The notes under the pieces: generated by a model
Database searches by the model: none
Told to the model about the DNA's origin: nothing
Seen by the model: the letters and a program-made list of their open reading frames with translations, nothing else
Program-made: the position numbers and the translations under genes
Assembly: GCF_013403875.1 (NCBI RefSeq)
Contig: NZ_JACBNX010000003.1
Span: forward strand, 124,001-188,000
Length of the DNA stretch: 64,000 bases
DNA from: Burkholderia guangdongensis
Lineage (GTDB): Bacteria > Pseudomonadota > Gammaproteobacteria > Burkholderiales > Burkholderiaceae
Reading direction: 5' to 3'
Shown here: positions 1 through 8,025 of the stretch, piece by piece
How the letters are laid out: each line of letters starts with the position of its first letter
Numbering within the stretch: the first letter of the stretch is position 1

Positions 1-575
1 ACCTCTTTCCATATTGATTCGTTGCAGGATCAAACGCCCATGCGTCGACTTCGAAGAAATGTTGTCCGAAGTGATCTTCTCCCTTGCCCCAAATAAAATC
101 CGCCCGGACAAATAGCGGATACGGCGATACTTCCGGCACATTCCACATCGCGCGATCCGCCATCTCCGTCTCGGTCATTTCAGGCATCAGATTCTCGATC
201 TTCCCGCCCGCGCCATAACGCAAGACCGCCACTCGCTCCAGCATCCCGCTGCCGCCGGCGGAGAACATCCCCGAGAAGAAAACCCACGCCCCGCCCGACG
301 AAAGCGGCAATCGTTCAGATCGTGGTTTGAGTCCAAACTGATAGAGGCTACTTTGGGAGCCCGGTATATGGGCGGGTGGCATCTCGAAGCATGACGCACC
401 GTTGGGCAGCGGACAGAGCTTCACGCCGGATAGCGGAAACCCATCGGCATCCAGCTTTCCCTCTGCTTGCGTGTAGTGCGGAAATGCAAGCTCGCTCGAT
501 GCCGCGTGAACATCGGCGATGCCGATGATAGAAAAGCCCAGGAGCACCCCGAGCGTCTTCAAAACCCACTTCATG
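1..575 (-). CDS. Exported hypothetical protein, 3' end cut by window edge
   Basis: An open frame runs leftward from an ATG at 575 to the window edge (about 191 codons) without a stop. The start is preceded by GGAG eight bases upstream. The first ~24 residues form a clear Sec signal peptide (MKWVLK, a hydrophobic core, then VHA before the likely cleavage site), so the mature protein should be periplasmic or outer-membrane associated. The mature part has short conserved-looking stretches rich in aromatic residues (FFSGMFSAGGSG; HFGQHFFEVDAWAFD) but no family I recognise. It lies 125 bp downstream of another small membrane protein on the same strand, and the two may be co-transcribed. Because the stop is outside the window, total length is unknown. 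Confidence 0.75.
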
Positions 576-650
576 CATCTCACTCCATTATGATTTCGTT
601 GATGAGCGTCTCTCACGCCGTTTGGAATGCGGATACTACTGGAGCGCCCT

Positions 651-684
651 CGCCGACGCCGACGCCGACGCCGATGCCGATGTC
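651..684. repeat. GCCGAC hexamer tract
   Basis: A short run of about five GCCGAC/GCCGAT hexamers lies between the two leftward small genes. It is a simple-sequence tract with no obvious function and could vary in length between strains. Confidence 0.6.
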
Positions 685-700
685 AAGTAAGAGGTGTCGT

Positions 701-1192
701 TTATGTTCGGCCCGAACAGGAGTGCGCACGCACCGTTTCCGGATTGACCGGGCTATGTCCAGGGACGATCTGCATCATCACGAGTGCAGCATGTTCCCCA
801 TCCGGCACCGACCAAATCATCATCGCAGTCAGATCGTCGCCCTTCGATGATTTCAGCCACCGGACCATTCGCACTTGTTGCGGAAAGCATGTCGTCGCAC
901 CGACGATGTCCTCGGTGATCGACCCGTAACGATCAAAGGTCTCGCTCATTGCATCGACGGCCTGTTTGCGTGCAACGGCCTTCTTTGCAACGTCAGCGAA
1001 ACTGTCGTAGATGGCGTCGAACTTCCCGCTGTTGAATCGTTGAATGACAACTGCTTCAGCCGAGTCAGAGGCTGCTTTGTCGTCCGCGAAGTATCCGAAG
1101 TGAATCTTGAGCTTCAAGAGCAGCCCAATACTGAGCAGCACGGCTATCGCCACTGCGATCTTCCATTTCCCGCCTTTTATTGCAATCGTCAT
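701..1192 (-). CDS. Small membrane-anchored hypothetical protein
   Basis: The frame is open further upstream, but I chose the ATG at 1192 because the product then starts MTIAIKGGKWK followed by a single hydrophobic segment (about residues 12-28, AVAIAVLLSIGLLLKL), a normal N-terminal anchor. It gives 163 residues. The remaining domain is soluble and probably periplasmic. Its pattern (AEAVVIQRFNSGKFDAIYDSF, then SETFDRYGSI, then late beta-strand residues) loosely resembles DUF4019/DUF3887-type small alpha+beta domains, but this is only an impression. The ribosome site is weak (GAGAAAA). The same-strand gene ending at the window edge follows after ~125 bp. Function unknown. Confidence 0.6.
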   Translation of the reverse strand: MTIAIKGGKWKIAVAIAVLLSIGLLLKLKIHFGYFADDKAASDSAEAVVIQRFNSGKFDAIYDSFADVAKKAVARKQAVDAMSETFDRYGSITEDIVGATTCFPQQVRMVRWLKSSKGDDLTAMMIWSVPDGEHAALVMMQIVPGHSPVNPETVRAHSCSGRT

Positions 1193-1273
1193 TTTTTCTC
1201 GTTTTCTCAACGCCTCGGAGGCCAAAGCATACAACAACGATTGAACCGGAGATTCAAGTCGACCGAGCGTGCC

Positions 1274-1294
1274 GTGCGCCGTGCGCCGTGCGCC
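1274..1294. repeat. Three tandem GTGCGCC heptamers
   Basis: GTGCGCC is repeated three times exactly in the non-coding stretch upstream of the leftward membrane protein gene. This is simple repeat expansion; no role is evident. Confidence 0.6.
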
Positions 1295-1404
1295 GATAAA
1301 TAACCGATGGAACGACGCGACGAGACGTCCGGCGGCAATATCATCCGAAGTGGTAGTCAGCGAATCGGCAATTGAATTCGTCGCCGAGTACACTTTCGCA
1401 AGTG

Positions 1405-1628
1405 GGCTTTTGCGTCGCCGATTGCCGACACTCACGCATTCATGTTGGATGCCACAACGTCGCCAACGCGCAAGCAATCGACGACGTGACGCAACAGGCG
1501 AGGCAGGCGCTCGGTGCGTGAAGCCTGCCGGAAAAACCTTCTGGGGCGGCTACTCCGGCTATTTTCAGGATCCTGACGGCCATCGTTGGGAGATCACCTT
1601 CAATCCCGATCTGATTCCCGACGACTGA
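1405..1628 (+). pseudogene. Glyoxalase/VOC-family remnant with frameshift
   Basis: The 3' part reads VKPAGKTFWGGYSGYF followed by QDPDGHRWEITFNP. This is the hallmark C-terminal segment of vicinal-oxygen-chelate (glyoxalase/bleomycin-resistance) proteins, including the metal-ligand glutamate. Just upstream, in a different frame, the sequence reads HNVANAQAIDDVTQQA, which matches the preceding HNV...EV helix of the same family. The frame then reaches a stop (GA, TGA) before the FWGG part. One frameshift therefore separates two adjoining pieces of the same domain, and the N-terminal half (first betaalpha-betabetabeta module) is absent. I read this as a decayed gene fragment, not a functional CDS. 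Confidence 0.7.
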
Positions 1629-1671
1629 CGATCGACTTCGCCGCCGGCCGCCTCCGTGGACGGCCGCCCCG

Positions 1672-3594
1672 TCATATTTCGACGCGCGAACCCACTTCGA
1701 TCACCCGGTTCGCGGTCAGCTTGTAAAAGGCCGCCGGATTGCCGATGTTGTGCGACATCACGCTGAACACCCGTTCGCGCCACACCGGCATGCCCTTGCC
1801 GCCGGCCACCACGGTCGCATGACTGAGGAAATAGGACACCTGCGCCGGATCGACCACCAGGCCCTTCGGCTCGCAGTCGCGCAGCGCTTGCGGCAGGCTG
1901 GGTTCGTCCTTGAAGCCGTAAGTCACGACGATCCCGTAGCAGTTGTGGCTCATCGGCGTGATCGTCACGCGCTGATCGCGCGACACATACGGCACGTCCC
2001 GATTGGTCACGTGCACGAACAGCACGCGTTCGTGCAGCACATGGTTGTGCATCAGGTTGTTCACCAGCGCGTGCGGCACCGCATCGGGATCGATGTTCAG
2101 GAACACGGCGGTGCCGGGCACGCGGACCGTTTCCCTCGCCAGCAGGCCATCCAGGTACTGGGCCAGCGGCAGCGTGCCGGCATGGGCCCGCGCCTCGTCC
2201 ACCATCAATTCGCGGCCGCGGTGCCAGGTCGACATCACGGTGAACATGATCGCGCCCAGCAGCAGCGGGAACCACCCGCCATCGACGAACTTCAGCAGAT
2301 TCGCCGAAAAGAACACGAAGTCGATCACGAAGAAGAAACCGGTGGCCAGCACGCACAGCAGCCAGTTGTAGTGCCACGCGTAGCGCACCACGTAGAACGT
2401 GAGGAACGTGGTGATCATCATCGTGCCGGTCACCGCGATGCCGTAGGCCGAACCCAGCGCGGTCGACGAGCCGAAGCCCAGCACCGCGCACACCACCGCG
2501 ATCAGCAGCAGCCAGTTGATCGCGGGCACGTAGATCTGGCCGGCCTCGCGCTCGGACGTGTAGACGATGCCCATGCGCGGCATGAAGCCCAGCTGCATCG
2601 CCTGCTTGGTCATCGAGAACGCGCCGCTGATCACCGCTTGCGACGCGATCACGGTCGCCACCGTCGCGAGTATCACCATCGGAAACAGCGTGACCGACGG
2701 GAACAGATGAAAGAACGGGTTGTCGACGGTCTTCGCGTCCGACAGCAGCAGCGCGCCCTGCCCCAGGTAGTTGATCGCGAGCGCGGGCAGCACCATGACG
2801 AACCACGACAGCCGGATCGGCGGCGCGCCGAAGTGCCCCATGTCCGCATACAGCGCCTCGGCGCCGGTCAGCGCCAGCACCACCGAGCCGAGCGAGACGA
2901 ACGCGATCCAGCCGTTGCGCATCAGGAAGGCGAGGCCCACGAACGGATTGAACGCATCCAGGATGTCCGGCGCGCGCCCGATGTTCAGCAGCCCCGACAC
3001 CGCGACCACGCCGAACCACAGCACCATCACCGGCCCGAATACCGCGCCGATGCCGGCCGTGCCGCGCCGCTGCACCAGAAACAGCGCGATCAGCACGACC
3101 AGCGCGATCGACACGACGAAGGGCTTCAGCCGCGGTTCCGCCACTTCCAGCCCTTCCACCGCGCTGAGCACCGAGATGGCCGGCGTGATCACGCCGTCGC
3201 CGTAGAACAGCGCCGCGCCGAACACGCCGGCGAGCAGCAGCCCGGTGCGCAGGCGCGGCCGGTCCATCACCGAACTGGACGCCAGCGCGAGCAGCGCCAT
3301 GATCCCGCCCTCGCCGTGGTTATGCGCGCGCATGATCAGCGTCACGTACTTCAGCGACACCACGACGATCAGCGACCAGATGATCAGCGACACGACCCCC
3401 AGCACGTTGGCGCGGGTGAGCGGCAGCCCGTGATTCACGTCGAACACCGTGCTCATCGTGTACAGCGGGCTGGTGCCGATGTCGCCGAACACGATGCCGA
3501 TCGCGGCCAATGCCAGCTTCGCCATCGCCCCGGGGCCGGTTTGCGCGGCGTGGCCGGTCTGGGCGTCGGCTTGCGAGCCTGAAGACGATTCCAT
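1672..3594 (-). CDS. kup: Kup-type potassium uptake transporter
   Basis: The 640-residue product is a low-affinity K+/H+ symporter of the KUP/HAK/KT family, acting in the inner membrane. The N-terminal signature GDIGTSPLYT is at residues 37-46, followed by about twelve hydrophobic segments and a hydrophilic C-terminal cytosolic domain of ~170 residues. Length matches Escherichia coli Kup (622 aa). An additional hydrophilic N-terminal extension of ~24 residues (Ser/Gln/Gly rich) precedes the first membrane segment. AAGGAG lies six bases before the ATG at 3594, which supports this start. It is a single gene, with the retron reverse transcriptase ending 227 bp upstream on the same strand. Confidence 0.97.
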   Translation of the reverse strand: MESSSGSQADAQTGHAAQTGPGAMAKLALAAIGIVFGDIGTSPLYTMSTVFDVNHGLPLTRANVLGVVSLIIWSLIVVVSLKYVTLIMRAHNHGEGGIMALLALASSSVMDRPRLRTGLLLAGVFGAALFYGDGVITPAISVLSAVEGLEVAEPRLKPFVVSIALVVLIALFLVQRRGTAGIGAVFGPVMVLWFGVVAVSGLLNIGRAPDILDAFNPFVGLAFLMRNGWIAFVSLGSVVLALTGAEALYADMGHFGAPPIRLSWFVMVLPALAINYLGQGALLLSDAKTVDNPFFHLFPSVTLFPMVILATVATVIASQAVISGAFSMTKQAMQLGFMPRMGIVYTSEREAGQIYVPAINWLLLIAVVCAVLGFGSSTALGSAYGIAVTGTMMITTFLTFYVVRYAWHYNWLLCVLATGFFFVIDFVFFSANLLKFVDGGWFPLLLGAIMFTVMSTWHRGRELMVDEARAHAGTLPLAQYLDGLLARETVRVPGTAVFLNIDPDAVPHALVNNLMHNHVLHERVLFVHVTNRDVPYVSRDQRVTITPMSHNCYGIVVTYGFKDEPSLPQALRDCEPKGLVVDPAQVSYFLSHATVVAGGKGMPVWRERVFSVMSHNIGNPAAFYKLTANRVIEVGSRVEI

Positions 3595-3820
3595 GAACGG
3601 CTCCTTCTCAGTGGTGGGGCCTTGTTAAGCCAGCGAGCTGGCGTACCGGCCCCTGCAGTGCGGGGCGGCGCGTCTCGTCACGCTGGGTCTCCTGTAATGG
3701 GTCGATCAACGGCGGTCCGTCGGCGACAGCGTACCGAAGAAAGTTCGCATTTCAAAGCGTTCCAGATCAGTCCCCACGCAATCCGAACATTTCGGCAGGG
3801 TCCGGGCGGGTGCGAATCGG

Positions 3821-5215
3821 TCAGGGTTGCGATCCATTGCCGTCGGGGATCGTGTCGACGTCGCCCGCATCCCACGCGATCCGGTCGAAGATCGCCCGCA
3901 GCTTGATTCCGCGCGTCGCGTTCAGCATCGTCGCGTGCGCGACGCGTCCGGCCAGATAGCCGCGAAAATCCGGATGCGCATCGCGGTTCTGCGACGCCGG
4001 CCCATGCCGGACGCTGTTCGTCAGCATCGCCTTCAACGTGTCGAACGCGTCGCGCGCGAGATTCGGGTGCCGGTTGACGACGACGCCCGCCAGCCGCTGC
4101 CGTACGCTGCGCCGCATCACGCGCGTCTTGCGCATGTGCAGCGCGAAGCCTTCTTCGAGCGCGATCGCGGCGACCCTGACCTGCAGCCGTTCGATCGCGC
4201 GCGCCAGCCCGGCGCCGCCGGAGAAGGCGAGATCGTCTGCATAGCGCGTGTAGGTCGCGTCGAGCGAACGCGCCAGCGCGGCGAGCCGCGTGTCGAGCCG
4301 GAACGCACACAGGTTCGCGAGCGCGGGCGAGGTCGGCGCGCCCTGAGGCAGATGCCGATTGCGGTAACGCTGGCGGCCGGACCAGTCGAACCTGTCGCGC
4401 AGATCCGGCGCGAGCAGACGCGCCGACGGCACGCGATTCGTGCAGAGCGCGGTCAGCGTCCGCGCGACTTCGGCCGGATAGCCGAGCGTGCCGAACAGCG
4501 CATGGATTCTCGCCGCGCGAACCGACACGAAGAAGTCCGCCAGATCGAAACGGATCACGACGTCGCGATCCGCGTGCGGCGCGGCGAACGACACGATGCC
4601 GCGCCCGCGGCGAAAGCCGTGCGCGGCATCGTGCGGCGGAACGCGATCGAGCAGCCCGTGCAGAACGCGGCTTTGCGCGTCGCGCAGGCGGCCCTTCGGA
4701 ATCTCGATCAGACGGCATCCGCCATCGCGCTTGTCGAATGCACGGTACGTGTAGTGATGCAGCGGCGTCTCGCTGCCACGCGCCGCGACGCGCCAGCGAT
4801 CGGCGAGCCATTCGAGCTCGGGCACGGTCAGGTCGAGCCAGTCGGCGAGATCGCCGGAAGTGGGCAACTGCGGCAACGGCGGCAACGGCGGCAGATCGAG
4901 CGCCGCGAGCGGTGGCGGCAACGGCCGTTGTACGGCCGGTTGCCGCAGGATGCGGACGATCGTCGGCCGGCCACCGCGTCGCCACGCTTCGACGAATCCC
5001 GGCGCACCGACGACGAGCCGCGATAGCTCGTCGGGCTCGACGTCGGCCCAGCGCTCGCCGAAGCGCGCGATCGCGTCAAGTGCGACGTCGCGCACCCACG
5101 GCGGCGAATCGCCGAGCACGGCCGCGATGCGCGCGGCCACGCCGTCTGGTTCGGCCGGTCCGGCCAGCATCGCATCGGCGATCGTGCGTGTGGTGTCGTA
5201 CAGGGATGAATGCAT
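3821..5215 (-). CDS. Retron-type reverse transcriptase
   Basis: The 464-residue protein carries all core reverse-transcriptase blocks of the retron/group II class. These are FDLADFF at 224-229 (first catalytic Asp), QGAPTSP at 291-297, the YADD catalytic motif at 325-328, and a VVVNRHPN...R block typical of retron RTs after it. About 125 residues precede the RT domain, a length resembling the extended myxobacterial retron RTs more than the ~320-residue E. coli enzymes. The frame stays open to 5350, but that part overlaps the structured RNA described separately, so the ATG at 5215 is preferred although its ribosome site is weak. There are no maturase or endonuclease domains, and no variable/template repeats of a diversity-generating element were seen. 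No separate effector gene adjoins it. Confidence 0.9.
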   Translation of the reverse strand: MHSSLYDTTRTIADAMLAGPAEPDGVAARIAAVLGDSPPWVRDVALDAIARFGERWADVEPDELSRLVVGAPGFVEAWRRGGRPTIVRILRQPAVQRPLPPPLAALDLPPLPPLPQLPTSGDLADWLDLTVPELEWLADRWRVAARGSETPLHHYTYRAFDKRDGGCRLIEIPKGRLRDAQSRVLHGLLDRVPPHDAAHGFRRGRGIVSFAAPHADRDVVIRFDLADFFVSVRAARIHALFGTLGYPAEVARTLTALCTNRVPSARLLAPDLRDRFDWSGRQRYRNRHLPQGAPTSPALANLCAFRLDTRLAALARSLDATYTRYADDLAFSGGAGLARAIERLQVRVAAIALEEGFALHMRKTRVMRRSVRQRLAGVVVNRHPNLARDAFDTLKAMLTNSVRHGPASQNRDAHPDFRGYLAGRVAHATMLNATRGIKLRAIFDRIAWDAGDVDTIPDGNGSQP

Positions 5216-5225
5216 GAGCGCTGAT

Positions 5226-5388
5226 GGGCGGGACGATGAGCCAACGTGCTCGGTGCTGCGAGAGCGGCTTTGCGCAACGCGCAACCGGGCTCTTGCGACG
5301 CATCGGGGAGTCGATCTCATCCACGGGGTAGCCCCGTAGTCCGGGAACATCGGTTGCCTGTTCCGGGGTGTGCTTGACCCACCGCCCC
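5226..5388 (-). ncRNA. Candidate retron msr-msd RNA
   Basis: Directly upstream of the reverse transcriptase, on its strand, the sequence folds in the order expected of a retron ncRNA. A GGGCGG at 5387-5382 can pair with CCGCCC at 5231-5226 (candidate a1/a2). AAGCA at 5375-5371 could hold the branching guanosine. Two short msr-like hairpins follow (arms 5366-5359/5349-5341 and 5337-5332/5328-5323). A long imperfect hairpin then spans 5321-5235 (outer GATGAG/CTCATC; middle eight-pair stem 5296-5289/5265-5258; inner six-pair stem 5284-5279/5275-5270 with loop of three), fitting an msd. The pairing is seen directly; the retron assignment is inferred from position next to the RT. Confidence 0.6.
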
Positions 5389-5532
5389 GCGACGCGACTG
5401 TAACGGTCGCACGAAGGCGGTGTCAACGGCGGCGACTTGCCGCACCGCATCAGACGCGGAATCGGTTGCCTTTCCGCTCACTCTTCCTATCTGGACCGCC
5501 CGCGCGGGCGCACACGAAATGTCGGGCCGGCG

Positions 5533-5559
5533 GGAATAAAACGGACGATCCGACAGTCT
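5533..5559 (+). promoter_or_regulatory. ECF-type promoter of metallophosphoesterase unit
   Basis: GGAATAAA at 5533-5540, exactly 15 bp, then GTCT at 5556-5559. The same pattern with the same spacing precedes the ECF sigma gene and the DUF4148 gene, so it is read as the -35/-10 pair recognised by the local ECF sigma factor. Confidence 0.7.
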
Positions 5560-5634
5560 TGCTATTGAACCCGGTCGGGAGGCCCGCTGGATGATCCGGC
5601 GGCCCACCTCCCGAACCTTAATCGCGAGGTCAAT

Positions 5635-6579
5635 ATGTCATCCGATCTGCCATCCGATCCGTCACGCCGCAGCGCATTGAAGTGTCTCGCTTTCGGCGGC
5701 GTGGGCACCGTGTTTGTGCTGGCCGGCGGTGTGCTCACGCCGGTGGAACTGGCCCTCGCCGCCACGTCGGAGGATTCGTCGGCTGCTTCGGGCGTTCCGC
5801 TGTTCCTGCAGATCAGCGACTCTCATATCGGCTTCAACAAGGAAGCCAATCCGGATGTCGCGGGCACGCTCAAGCGGACGATCGACTTCGTCAACGCGAT
5901 GCCGGTCAAGCCGGCGCTGACGATTCACACCGGCGACATCACGCATCTTTCCAAGCCGGAGGAATTCGATCTCGCCGCCCAATTGATGTCGGGCCTGAAT
6001 ATCACCGAACTGCATACCGTGCCCGGCGAGCATGACGTGACCGACGGGACCGGGACGGAATACTTCAAACGTTTCGGTCAGGCCTCCGACAACAAGGGCT
6101 ATTACAGCTTCGACCATAGCGGCGTGCACTTCATCGGTCTGGTCAACGTCATGCATTTCAAGCCGAACGGTCTGGGAGGCTTGGGCGACGATCAGCTCGC
6201 CTGGCTGGAAAACGATCTGAAAGGCCGCTCCGCCAGCACGCCGATCGTCGTCTTCGCGCATATGCCGATGTGGACGATTTACGAACCGTGGGGCTGGGGC
6301 ACCGGCGATGCCGGCCAGGCGATGAGCTATCTGAAGCGCTTCGGCTCGGTCACGGTGCTGAATGGGCATATCCACCAGATCGTGTCGAAGGTGGAGGGCA
6401 ACATCACGTTCCATACGGCGCGCTCGACCGCGTATCCGCAACCCACGGCCGGCAACGGGCCCGGACCCGGACCGCTGCAGGTAACGAGCGATCAGCTGCC
6501 GAAGATGCTTGGCGTGACCAGCATCAAGATCACGCAGCACCCGCTCAAGGCGACGCTCGCCGATGCGACGCTCGTCTGA
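5635..6579 (+). CDS. Tat-exported calcineurin-like metallophosphoesterase
   Basis: The 314-residue protein has the full set of binuclear-metal phosphoesterase motifs: SDSH (61-64), TGD (99-101), GEHD in place of GNHD (131-134), FAHMP (207-211) and GHIH (244-247). It should hydrolyse a phosphomono- or diester; the substrate cannot be told from sequence. The N-terminus carries SRRSALK (residues 10-16) followed by a hydrophobic stretch and an Ala-rich cleavage region, a twin-arginine signal, so it acts in the periplasm. It is followed closely by a cupredoxin gene, and the pair appears to be an operon driven by the ECF-type promoter at 5533. Replacement of N by E in the third motif is a mild deviation from the canonical family. 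Confidence 0.92.
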   Translation: MSSDLPSDPSRRSALKCLAFGGVGTVFVLAGGVLTPVELALAATSEDSSAASGVPLFLQISDSHIGFNKEANPDVAGTLKRTIDFVNAMPVKPALTIHTGDITHLSKPEEFDLAAQLMSGLNITELHTVPGEHDVTDGTGTEYFKRFGQASDNKGYYSFDHSGVHFIGLVNVMHFKPNGLGGLGDDQLAWLENDLKGRSASTPIVVFAHMPMWTIYEPWGWGTGDAGQAMSYLKRFGSVTVLNGHIHQIVSKVEGNITFHTARSTAYPQPTAGNGPGPGPLQVTSDQLPKMLGVTSIKITQHPLKATLADATLV

Positions 6580-6615
6580 ATGGCCATTGCTCGCTCACCC
6601 AACAGGAGCCCTGTC

Positions 6616-6960
6616 ATGCTATCCCTCATGCTTCGCCGCGCATTCATCGCCCCTCTCGGGTTTGCGATGCTCATGGCGGCATCCGCCGATTTCACCGTCG
6701 TGCAAGCGCAGGAGTCCAATGCGGTCGTGATCAAGAACTTCATGTTCTCGCCGATGGAGCTCACCGTCAAAGCCGGCTCGACCGTGACGTGGAAAAATCT
6801 CGATGGCGAACCGCATACGGTCGTCAACGACGCCGGAATTTTTCGCTCCGCCGCGCTCGATCAGAACGATACGTTCCAGTACAAGTTCGATAAACCGGGC
6901 GTCTACAAGATATTCTGCGGCATCCATCCAAACATGCGGGAGACGATTACCGTCCGGTAG
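6616..6960 (+). CDS. Periplasmic cupredoxin (amicyanin/plastocyanin-like)
   Basis: The chosen ATG at 6616 follows AGGAG at good spacing and gives 114 residues with a signal peptide ending around VQA (residue 31). The mature ~85-residue domain shows the type-1 copper ligand pattern: His67 in EPHTV, Cys101, His104 in CGIHPNM, and Met107. It should be a single-electron carrier in the periplasm. It lies 36 bp after the metallophosphoesterase, and both likely share the ECF-controlled promoter. An in-frame ATG 36 bp upstream would only add hydrophilic residues before the signal peptide and is rejected. The partner enzyme is not evident; a redox or copper-stress role is inference. Confidence 0.93.
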   Translation: MLSLMLRRAFIAPLGFAMLMAASADFTVVQAQESNAVVIKNFMFSPMELTVKAGSTVTWKNLDGEPHTVVNDAGIFRSAALDQNDTFQYKFDKPGVYKIFCGIHPNMRETITVR

Positions 6961-7012
6961 GTGCGCTCTGCCCATTCCGTCGGGCGCGTAGCCCGACGGA
7001 TGGACTTCGATG

Positions 7013-7285
7013 TCAAGGCGTCGGCGTTGTCTGCCGGGTCTGGCTCAGGCCCAGTGCCGCACTTCGTTCCGCTTGATGTCTGGCGGCAACCTTCGCTTCG
7101 GCTGCCTGAATATCGTCGGGATAACTGTTGCCGCCATCGCCCATGGACGGGTCATACCCGACCGACTCCAACTCCTGGAGCTCCTGATAGACCTCGGCAC
7201 GTGTCTTGCCCTGGGCGAATGCACCCGACGACGTGAGCGCGGCAAGCGAAATAGCGGTGATGGCGGTGATGGCAAACCTCTTCAT
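7013..7285 (-). CDS. Small exported DUF4148 protein
   Basis: The 90-residue product starts at 7285, where AAGGAG is eight bases upstream. It has a signal peptide cleaved near AFA-Q (residues 22-25), then a DUF4148-type mature region with the characteristic KTRAEVYQELQELE motif and a GY-P segment. These small periplasmic proteins are abundant in Burkholderia and of unknown function. It is transcribed leftward, away from the ECF sigma gene. Its own upstream region contains a copy of the same ECF promoter pattern, so it is probably part of the sigma factor's regulon. The longer open frame upstream of 7285 covers that promoter and is not used. Confidence 0.9.
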   Translation of the reverse strand: MKRFAITAITAISLAALTSSGAFAQGKTRAEVYQELQELESVGYDPSMGDGGNSYPDDIQAAEAKVAARHQAERSAALGLSQTRQTTPTP

Positions 7286-7323
7286 TTCAGACTCCTTATC
7301 ATGTTGCGCGGTATGCGATAAGT

Positions 7324-7350
7324 AGACGCCGCTTCGCCATCGGATATTCC
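7324..7350 (-). promoter_or_regulatory. ECF-type promoter of DUF4148 gene
   Basis: Reading leftward, GGAATATC (7350-7343), 15 bp, then GTCT (7327-7324). Spacing is identical to the two rightward copies at 5533 and 7416; the last three bases of the upstream box differ (ATC instead of AAA). Confidence 0.6.
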
Positions 7351-7415
7351 CGCGCCTTGAATGGAAAGCATCGGCCGCTCGCCGAGCTGAACTCGGAGCC
7401 ATTTCGACTACCCGG

Positions 7416-7442
7416 GAATAAAAACGACGTGCCGGCGGTCTG
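7416..7442 (+). promoter_or_regulatory. ECF-type autoregulatory promoter
   Basis: GGAATAAA (7416-7423), 15 bp, GTCT (7439-7442), 43 bp ahead of the ECF sigma start codon. Identical boxes and spacing occur at 5533, which suggests positive autoregulation of the sigma/anti-sigma operon. Confidence 0.7.
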
Positions 7443-7485
7443 ATCACTGTCGGTAACGGAGCGCGATTACTGCAGGGATTTCACA

Positions 7486-8025
7486 ATGGCCGATCCAGTC
7501 AGCGCGCAGCGCTTCGAAAAGCTCGTGTTACCTCACATGAATTCGGCGTTCAATGTTGCGCGATGGCTGGCGCATAACGATCAGGATGCCCAGGACGTGG
7601 TGCAGGAGGCGTATCTCCGCGCATTCCGGTTTTTTGGCGGATTCCGCGGCGAGGACGCCCGCCCCTGGTTATTGAGCATCGTGCGTAACACCTTCTATAC
7701 GTGGCACCAGCAGAACCGGGGGCACGCGGCGGACACCACGATGTTCGAGGAAGACATGCACAGCCTCGAGACGAAGACCGCGGAACGCGACGACAGCCCC
7801 GAGGCGATGCTCATTCGGATCCAGAGCCGGAAGCGGGTGCACGACGCATTGCGGAGTCTGCGTCCGGAATACCGGGAGGTGATCGTGCTGAGGGAGCTTG
7901 AAGAATTGTCGTACAAGGAAATCGCCGCCGTCGTGGGTATCCCGATGGGCACGGTGATGTCTCGCCTCGGGCGCGGTCGCCAGCAACTCGCGGCGCTGCT
8001 CGCACCGACGGATCAGGAGGCATGA
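7486..8025 (+). CDS. ECF RNA polymerase sigma factor
   Basis: The 179-residue protein has sigma-70 region 2 (about residues 12-82, including DQDAQDVVQEAYLRAF for core binding and -10 recognition). It also has region 4 (about 118-168, with YREVIVLRELEELSYKEIAAVVG helix-turn-helix for the -35 element). There is no region 1 or 3, so it belongs to the extracytoplasmic-function class. Its stop codon overlaps the start of the next gene, which encodes a membrane anti-sigma factor, so the two are translationally coupled. A promoter matching two other promoters in the cluster lies just upstream, consistent with autoregulation. The inducing signal is unknown; the putative targets (copper protein, phosphoesterase) suggest envelope or redox stress. 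Confidence 0.96.
   Translation: MADPVSAQRFEKLVLPHMNSAFNVARWLAHNDQDAQDVVQEAYLRAFRFFGGFRGEDARPWLLSIVRNTFYTWHQQNRGHAADTTMFEEDMHSLETKTAERDDSPEAMLIRIQSRKRVHDALRSLRPEYREVIVLRELEELSYKEIAAVVGIPMGTVMSRLGRGRQQLAALLAPTDQEA

Noticed and set aside
1750..3582. A 610-codon frame antisense to kup
   Set aside because: Its product is almost only Arg, His, Gln and Asp, the usual shadow of a high-GC gene, while kup on the other strand has full family motifs.
3821..5215. Diversity-generating retroelement
   Set aside because: No Avd-like accessory gene and no template/variable repeat pair was seen nearby; the RT motifs and upstream hairpins fit a retron better.
5216..5350. N-terminal extension of the reverse transcriptase up to 5350
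   Set aside because: The added residues are Arg/Ser-rich and the segment overlaps the strongly paired candidate msr-msd RNA.
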